A stretch of 64,000 bases of DNA from the NCBI RefSeq assembly GCF_000764305.2, contig NW_025935888.1:124001-188000 (forward strand), in the 5' to 3' direction. Below are positions 57,401 to 64,000 of the stretch, piece after piece (position 1 is the stretch's first letter; each line of letters begins with the position of its first letter). Below the pieces are notes generated by a model. That model worked only from the letters and a program-made list of their open reading frames with translations, did no database searches and had not been told where the DNA came from. The stretch comes from Hyalella azteca (Eukaryota; Arthropoda; Malacostraca; Amphipoda; Hyalellidae). The translations under genes were made by a program, and so were the position numbers.

Positions 57401-58048
57401 CAGCCTTGTGTTATATAAGAGTACGTGTTTGTTCGGCACGGCCATCGCTCGTTAATCTCCTCATTACAAGCATCAAGACACAGGCTTTTGAGGAACACTT
57501 TTCTGAGAGGCAGATAATGTACGGTCATCTTGGCTGTTGAAATACGAGGAGAGTATTTCTGTAATACTATTTGTTTTCTATCAATTTTTTCGAAAAATTC
57601 ATAGAAGTAAAATGTTTTTATTTTTACATTTTACGTTTGAATGTGAAGTTTCATGATGATCGGATAATAACTTTAGGAGTTATAGGCTATCTCCAATTTA
57701 GGTTAGACCGTCCCCTTAATGAAGTTCTTGTGGAGCATCATTGGCTGATTGTACAAGATAAAACCTGCACGAATGATTTCAGACTTGCTAGTGAAACGAT
57801 ACCTGCAGCGATACTTGATTTACCAGTGAAACGTTACTCAGGAATTTAAAAGCAAACACAATACCACAAAAATTCACCATATCTTTATAAGAGAAATCGT
57901 TACTTAATTGCAACGATACCTGTTTTGTAAGTGAAACAATAAATCTATAAAGTAATTCTTTTTTTTTTTTTTGTGCATGAAAGAAATTTATTTTTTGACA
58001 AGCCACTGCGTCAGCAAATGGACTTTTTTGCTTACTGGAACGAATAGA
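54426..58048. other. gene-free stretch
   Basis: Long AT-rich spacer; 55510-55700 is GC-richer without an open frame. TTATATAAGAG at 57412 resembles a TATA box but no gene start is visible. GTGAAACGATACCTG-type words recur at 57790-57935. No supported gene. Confidence 0.4.
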
Positions 58049-58115
58049 TTACCGTGGTTAGGTTGATTAACGAGTAGATTAACGTAGTTAGGTTGATTAA
58101 CAAGTAGATTAACGC
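58049..58115. repeat. about 31-bp direct repeat, 2 copies
   Basis: GGTTAGGTTGATTAACGAGTA then GATTAACGTAGTTAGGTTGA and CAAGTAGATTAACG: two copies differing at a few bases. Confidence 0.8.
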
Positions 58116-58303
58116 GGTAATGTTGTAAACATTCATAGCGGACGGACGCTGAAATTAGTCTACAATCACTATACATCATCAAATCTTAGACAAGCTACGC
58201 CAATGTTTTTAACTTTCCGGCCATGAAATACTTCCAGTGAATGAACTTTCTGTATATAATTTTAAACTAATTTTCCGACATTCAAGTTACCAGCACTCGT
58301 TAC

Positions 58304-58547
58304 CTTTGGCTTTAAAGACCAAAGATGAAGCAAAACTAATTTCGGTTAATATCAATTGAGAATCAAGATTTACAAATACGTCTAACGAAGACAAAGTATT
58401 TTCGAGGATCCTTTGAAATTCCAACATCGGAAATATGGTAGCTACACGCAAGAATTTGCCTCCTGTTTGACAGATGGAACTCGTCTGTCTCTGCAACTCT
58501 GCAGCGACAGGCGCGATCTGTCTTGTCCTGATTTGCTGCAGAAGCAT
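58304..58547 (-). CDS. candidate first coding exon, unknown protein (weak)
   Basis: On the minus strand an ATG at 58547 opens 81 codons to GCCAAAG|GTAACG, a donor-like site (GT at 58303-58302); without splicing the frame stops 5 codons later. The peptide starts MLLQQIRTRQIAPVAAELQR and contains LEFQRILENTLSSLDVFVNL. Helix-like, Leu/Gln-rich N-terminus, mixed composition. No family recognised. Confidence 0.27.
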
Positions 58548-59202
58548 CGCTAGTTCGTTTTAAAGCGAGGCTTTTTGTGCAACTGATAGTTTTTATTGCA
58601 TTTCACTGTAGCGCTAGTGAATAACTTCGTTCATTCAAAATTGAGGGAAAAATTCGCCAAAAGGAGGAATTTATCACGTGTTCAATTTAGATTAAAGTAA
58701 TACCTCAATGCATATGAGCAAATATTAGTAATAGTTGAAACAATCCATTTTTACCTGTCGTTTTATTAGGATAATTAATATGCAGTAAATTTTTTAAGCG
58801 CCCCATTGAGACACATTTCATTAGGCAAGTCCCATTATTGGGAAATTCATGTCTTGGATGGAAGTAAGGATTATTTATGATCCTTTGTAGCCGTGGACAA
58901 CAAACAGACCATAACGCGCTACTTAAACGTATATAATGCGCGTCTCGGTGTACGCTTGTCGTGTCTGTACACATTTAGACTATCTCTAGGCTGGACCAAG
59001 CCTATAGGCTATCATCAACATTATCACTATGCTCATTAGTGCCATTCTGTGTAGTTAAAATCACTTGAAATACTGAAAGCGACGAACTGATAATAAATAT
59101 CAAGATACGGCGTTATCAATAACTTTTTTCACGTAATAATAAATCATAATTGATTATGCATAATTCAAGTCCACAATTAACACCACATTAGAAGACTTGT
59201 AA
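58548..59202. other. gene-free stretch
   Basis: CGTATATAATGCGCG near 58930 resembles a TATA box in GC-rich context. An 89-codon minus ORF (58705-58974) lacks motifs. Confidence 0.4.
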
Positions 59203-59334
59203 CGCATCGCGCGCGCTACCATGCAACCTCCGCTGCGTGTCACGACCTGTCATGCGTCAAGCGTAGCGTGAAACGCGCACGCGTAGGTGCGTATTTCTCA
59301 CCAAAACCGTCGTGCGCAGCAGCGCGCGTATCGC
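59203..59334. other. CpG-dense patch
   Basis: I count 23 CpG dinucleotides in 132 bases (for example CGCATCGCGCGCGC, ACGCGCACGCGT, AGCGCGCGTATCG), unlike the surrounding AT-rich DNA. No ORF. Could be part of a transposon that ends in the adjacent AACGTT block, or a small unmethylated island. Confidence 0.7.
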
Positions 59335-59403
59335 AGATCCTGCAAATATTCTGACAAGCGATGAGGGCTTCGTCTGGCAGCGCCATGCTCCGATGGCCGG
59401 ACT

Positions 59404-59725
59404 ACACCAGGCAGATGACGTTCAAACAACGTTTATGTAACGTTTAAAGAACGTTTATGTAACGTGGAAACAACGTTTTGGCAATGTTGATTCTACGAAA
59501 CAACGTTTATGTAACGTTGAATTAACGTAATAACGCTTTTGTAAGTTTTATTCAATAAAACAACGTTTGGGTAATGTTGATTCAACGAAACAACGTTTAT
59601 GTGGCGTTGATTCTATGTTACGCTGATTCTACAAAACAACGTTTATATGTTACGCTGATTCTACAAAACAACGTTTATATGTTACGCTGATTCTACAAAA
59701 CAACGTTTAATCCGACGTTGATCGA
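59404..59725. repeat. AACGTT-rich block, third copy of dispersed family
   Basis: Starts with CCAGGCAGATGACGTTCAAA and then repeats AACAACGTTTATGTAACGTT-type words about 13 times. The right part has three nearly identical copies of ATGTTACGCTGATTCTACAA at 33-bp spacing. The left end matches the ends of 11711 and 21405; the matching right end is not clear, perhaps lost. Confidence 0.75.
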
Positions 59726-59740
59726 AAGTTATGGGTCATG

Positions 59741-60509
59741 TGATCGAGGGCAGCCTATCGCTGCTGTCGCCGCCCACGCTGTGTTGCTGACAAGCTTTAC
59801 GAACACGAAAACGGCTTCAGGACGAATTAGTTCGATCTCTTGATAACATATTGGAACTAGCGTTAATATCTTAGCCCAACAACACAAGCTCAGTCTATAA
59901 AAAACAACTGAAAAAACGTACGATTTTAATTGTAAATCATTTCAAAATTATATTATACAATCATATGATACAGACCCAAGACGAATTTTTTACCTCGTAT
60001 ATTGTATAAAACATTTAATCGATTTAAAATGACCGCTGCTGACTATTGGAATCAAATCAGCTTAACAGTTCGCAGAGAAACTTGATAGACATTTAAGAAA
60101 TAATTTACATCAATGCAAATCACGAGCTTTGAATCCAAAATACAATTTGTTTCGTGTCGGCCCAATTAAACCCAAATTCGAGGCCAAATTCCAATCTTAT
60201 TAAGATAGTTAATGTGAAAACTCGCTAGGTTAACCACTATATAATTCCAGTCAAATTAAATATCCGTTGAAAACCAATTTTATCCACCCTGACCAGAGCG
60301 AAACAAAATTGTTTCTTTTTTGTTTCATAATAACTTTCTAAATGAATTCATAGGTTAACATATTCTTTTGAAGTAGTCTCAGGATACGAAATTAGCTGAA
60401 CATTACAATTCGTACAAACAGCAAAGTGAAATTAGTTTATTTTTGAATAAAATCGCAAAATCAAGAATAGGTGATGGAATAATAAGTACATGAAATTTAA
60501 TTTAATAGC
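59741..60509. other. gene-free AT-rich stretch
   Basis: Nothing recognised. Confidence 0.5.
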
Positions 60510-60600
60510 ATAAAGCGTTATAATAGCTTAAAGCGTCATTCAATAGCTTATAAATAGCGTCATTTAATAGCTTAAAGCGTTACGCAATGGCGCTTTAATC
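60510..60600. repeat. about 25-bp degenerate repeat, 4 copies
   Basis: AATAGCTTAAAGCGTCATT and variants (AATAGCTTATAAATAGCGTC, AATAGCTTAAAGCGTTACG). Confidence 0.8.
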
Positions 60601-60777
60601 CCTAACTCATTCTCTAAATGTAGTTTATTATCTAACTAAAATAACTCAGGCTGAAAGCTCAATTATCTTGGGAATGTCCCATTACTCCGGGTTTTGCATA
60701 CACACGCGCTGACATGAGCCAATTTTCCTTTAAATTCAAATGATATCGTGAAGATTTGATTTTGATGTATAATATAT

Positions 60778-60830
60778 TTTGATATATAATGATTGATTGA
60801 GAGGTTGATATATAATGATTGATTGAATCT
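60778..60830. repeat. 26-bp direct duplication
   Basis: TTGATATATAATGATTGATT occurs twice 26 bases apart. Confidence 0.85.
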
Positions 60831-62329
60831 CTTTGATTGAGATGCATAATATATGAACAGAAAAACAATTTTGCATTAGACATTCCGATTTAAACTTCAA
60901 ACAATTCTGACACTAAATTTCTAACTCAACAAAATTGTTAGCAGAGTTCAACGGAAAACCTCATGAAACGGTTTCAACGAAATTGCCAAATAATTTCTCA
61001 TCTGCAAACACTCTGACCAGTTCCACCAGAGTGCAAGTTATTCTCAAACACAAGCATGAAAGCTCCTGCTGGATTAACCGTCGATATTTGCCAATCCCAA
61101 CTCAGATTTGATAATTTTTGACGAATGTAGTCACTAATTTTTATTTTTTTGGTCGACAATGAGCTTCTAATGCATATTCTTCCTAACTTGGACGCCCGGA
61201 GCAGCTGTGAGTTTAGCATTTTAATTTCATTCTCATATCTTTACATTCTGGTCCGTTCGAAAATAATCTCACGGGTAAACAGTTTACCACGAATTTTAAC
61301 CCCTTAAGAAATTAATCAAACACTCGACCAGAGTCGCGAGGGCGCGTCTTTTGAGTGGCAAACCGGATCTGCATTTCAGACGTGCTCTTCCGTTCTGTGT
61401 TGTCGCTATTCTGCACTCCTTACCGCATTCTTGCGCTTCTCCCTCATCTTTTCGAAAGTTCCTGTGTTCCCTGTAACGTCGCAGTGGACGCAATTTTATC
61501 TCCTAATCCATTGCAAGATTTTTAAGCCATCCACTTCACTTCCCCTTGGATTCCGTCTTGTAGCGCAGCTGCGCCAAACTCAAAAAATGACTCTCAAAAA
61601 ATCGGTGCCTGCGTGACCAGTTCCGGGGACGTCTTTTCAAGATTTTCTCACAAGCTTAAGAATTTCCCAGACTCGTTTGTGTTCAAATCGATGTCTTGAG
61701 CTGCCAAATATGTCAGGACAATCGCAACTGTCGCCCATGCGAAACTTTCAGATACCAGACTATCGTTTTCTCAGGCTAATGGGAACCAGATGATTTATAG
61801 AAGGTTTAATTTCACACGCATGAATTCTACCTTTGCAGTAAACTTCCAAGAAAATATTTTCATGAGAGATATCCATAATTGTTTAGTGAAATGGAACGGT
61901 TTAATTTAAACCGAAAACAACCAGACAAGTCTTTTTGATAGCAGCAGTGATACCATTAAGACCTAACGAGCATATGATTTTGATTGCACCAAACATCCCA
62001 GACCAGTGCTATATATGGTGCATAGCTACAGCCAATAATAGATGAAAAAAATTCATTATCTTCATTGACTAAATTAAATTTATCCTCATCCACGACTGAA
62101 ACAAAGTGGAGTATCCAAGATACGGGCTTAATTAAAGCGATCGTTGGACCGATCGTTAATTCCGTGTAGCATAAAACAAATTTATGGATGCTTTCCGTAC
62201 GCTCATTTGCTCGGGCATTCTGTACAACAAATTACCCCGCGGGGGCTTTCTCATTCGTTCTGGGAATTTAATTGGTTACTATATTTATTCCTTATTGAAA
62301 CGGCCGACCAGTAGGTTCAGCATCGCCCA
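60831..62329. other. gene-free stretch
   Basis: Minus-strand ORFs at 60998-61219 and 61296-61493 lack motifs and splice support. 61300-61620 is GC-richer. Nothing called. Confidence 0.4.
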
Positions 62330-62420
62330 TAACTTTGGTGCTCACTGTATAACTTTGGTGCTCACTGTAACTTCGATGTTCACTGTAACATTCGTGCTCA
62401 CTGTAACTTTGGTGCATGCT
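62330..62420. repeat. about 18-bp repeat, 5 copies
   Basis: Units of TAACTTTGGTGCTCACTG, with variants TAACTTCGATGTTCACTG and TAACATTCGTGCTCACTG. Confidence 0.88.
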
Positions 62421-63109
62421 CATCTGACAACGTATGATTATTACGTTTTCGTACCGGTTTATGCATGGTAACGGAAAATAGAAACTGATAGTTTGTGCTT
62501 ATCCTGGGAGGAAACTATCGCAGCGACTCACGAGTATCAGAAGTCACGTCAAAATGGATATTCATCCGATAACTTAACTATTATATATTTAAAGTTTGGA
62601 GTCAGTTAAAATACTTATTTTTAATTCTATCAGGCATTCTAATTTGCCTGTAAGCTGAATTTTTGTTACGAAAATTTCTTTTAAAATTTCGATTAGGTAT
62701 GTAAGGTATGTGTATAGGCAACAACGACGGGTAAAAATTTAATTCTCGATGCTTTCCTGTTGGGCGCTGAACTATAATTGACTATCCATATTTCGTCGAA
62801 ATCGAATAGGATTGAAATAATCGAATTCTCGTGTACGTTGCTTAGCACCACCTAGGCAACCATGCACAGCATAGAAGAGAAGCCCGGTACTTGTAATGCA
62901 TGGAAAAAGTGTTGTTCATCATGCAGAATGAATAAAACTGATGGAAATAAGTCGTAAGAAGTTTTCTCGAAGCAGCTACCGCCGGGAGCGAGGCTGCAAA
63001 GGGTTCAATAAGACAAGACTTCATCTGTAATTCTAATGGAGACAATCGGGCCGGGAGGTCGTCTCTATGGCGAGCCAGGTGAGAACGTCTGAGTGGTTAA
63101 TGCGCTTAA
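62421..63109. other. gene-free AT-rich stretch
   Basis: Nothing recognised. Confidence 0.5.
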
Positions 63110-63440
63110 ATCTGCTGTGGTGTAACTGCCGGGGTGTAACTGAGGTGTAACTGAGGTGTAACTGGGGTGTAACTAGGGTGTAACTGGGGAGTAACTGGGT
63201 GTAACTGGGGTGTAACTGGGGTGTAACTGGGGTGTAACTGGGGTGTAACTGGGGTGTAACTGGGGTGTAACTGGGGTGTAGCTGAGGTGTAGCTGAGGTG
63301 TAACTGGGGTGCAACTGGGAAGTAACTGGGGAGTAACTGGGGTGTAACTATTGTAGTTGGAGTGTCACCGCTGTAACTTAGTTTTGCAGTGCTGTAACTT
63401 GGTGTTGCAGTGCTGTTACTGAGTGTAAATAAGTCGTACC
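63110..63440. repeat. 12-bp GGTGTAACTGGG array, about 19 copies, with degenerate tail
   Basis: The core (63117-63350) is GGTGTAACTGGG with GAGG, GGGA and CTAG variants. To the right it decays into CTGTAACTTAGTTTTGCAGTG-like copies to about 63440. Minus-strand ORFs of 93 and 175 codons (TPQLHPSY repeats) follow from the stop-free unit. Confidence 0.93.
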
Positions 63441-64000
63441 TGTAATGTAACTGCCGCCCAACGTTGAAATAACTGATGCCCAGCAACGGTATAACTGCGG
63501 TAAAAGTGTGATGCAAATGCTGTGTAGCTCCTATAAATGGGCCAAGTCCGCTGTATATGGCGCTATTGCGGCTTAGCTCTTTTATATGGGTGAAGAATCT
63601 GCCATAATATCGTGTAGGGTAATAGGTCGCCATAACATAGGTACTGCGATAATAGGGTAATAGGTAAGGAGAAAGTGATTTATCAATAGTGTAAATGTGC
63701 TCAAACAGCTTTGTAACTGTTCTATTTGAAGGTCTAGTTGTGATGTAGCTGATGTTATAGTATTTTGGCTACATTAGAGTTGCAGCTGCGGCATAATTTT
63801 GATGTAACTTAAGCAACTATGGTACAAAATTAGTGTTTAGATGGTCAATATATCATGTAACTTAGGTATCGCTGTATTATGATTGCGGTACCTGCTTTTG
63901 TTCTAACAAAATAGGTTTTGTACAGTTTTACCGCTTTCGCCGCATTTTTTCAACTTTTTGGTTATTGAAACTGCTGTCGTAAATTTATGTTAACAGTGCT
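63441..64000. other. gene-free stretch
   Basis: Scattered GTAACTG and CTGTAAC words suggest further decayed copies of the neighbouring array. No gene. Confidence 0.45.

Noticed and set aside
57405..57470. TATA-like TTATATAAGAG as a promoter
   Set aside because: Expected often in AT-rich DNA; no coding region or initiator downstream.
61296..61616. Overlapping plus and minus ORFs in a GC-richer patch
   Set aside because: No motif, no splice support, both strands equally open.
63033..63633. 175-codon minus-strand ORF with TPQLHPSY repeats
   Set aside because: Driven by the 12-bp array, with no domain in the non-repeat part.

Overview
This window looks like animal nuclear DNA, most likely from an invertebrate; an arthropod such as a crustacean is my guess, not a result. 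Grounds: the sequence is AT-rich, has no dense coding, no operons and no Shine-Dalgarno-linked ORFs; candidate coding pieces are short and bounded by GT/AG splice-like signals; there is a decayed non-LTR (CR1/Jockey-like) reverse-transcriptase copy, two terminal-inverted-repeat elements, and a very large number of unrelated minisatellites. A 289-base assembly gap and three isolated N positions show it is a draft assembly. There is no CRISPR array, phage, bacterial gene or complete recognisable gene, and I did not find a new multi-gene system.

Layout. 1-310 (minus strand) is the best protein-coding piece: an exon-like open frame for a highly acidic, Ser-rich polypeptide that runs off the left edge. 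0.9-9 kb is AT-rich spacer with minisatellites (66, 22, 15/30, 12 and 33 bp units). A 243-bp foldback transposon-like element lies at 9.78-10.02 kb and an AACGTT-rich inverted-repeat element at 11.7 kb. 13.9-14.7 kb is a 35-bp array, and 17.1-18.7 kb holds three arrays (16, 29, 29 bp). The longest non-repetitive ORF (219 codons) follows at 18.99-19.65 kb. 21-29 kb has 30-, 54-, 65- and 36-bp arrays. 29.47-29.96 kb is a GC-rich element with terminal inverted repeats. 31.8-32.6 kb is a 37-copy 17-bp array joined through an N to a 28-bp array. 33.2-34.2 kb is the truncated LINE, lying against a 21-bp palindromic array. 39.8-41.5 kb is a run of four arrays around the gap. 44.6-54.4 kb has a further seven arrays. 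59.2-59.7 kb has a CpG-dense patch and a second AACGTT-rich block. The right end (62-63.5 kb) carries 18- and 12-bp arrays.

How it fits together. My reading is that this is intergenic or long-intron DNA shaped by tandem duplication and small transposons. About 11 kb (my sum of approximate array lengths) is tandem repeat in roughly 35 separate arrays with different units. Several short minus-strand open frames with splice-like borders (30.8, 36.8, 47.7, 49.5, 58.3 kb) could be exons of one or more genes, but no function can be assigned and each is individually weak. Long ORFs inside the arrays are a by-product of units whose length is a multiple of three, or of stop-free units read in all frames, and are not called as genes.
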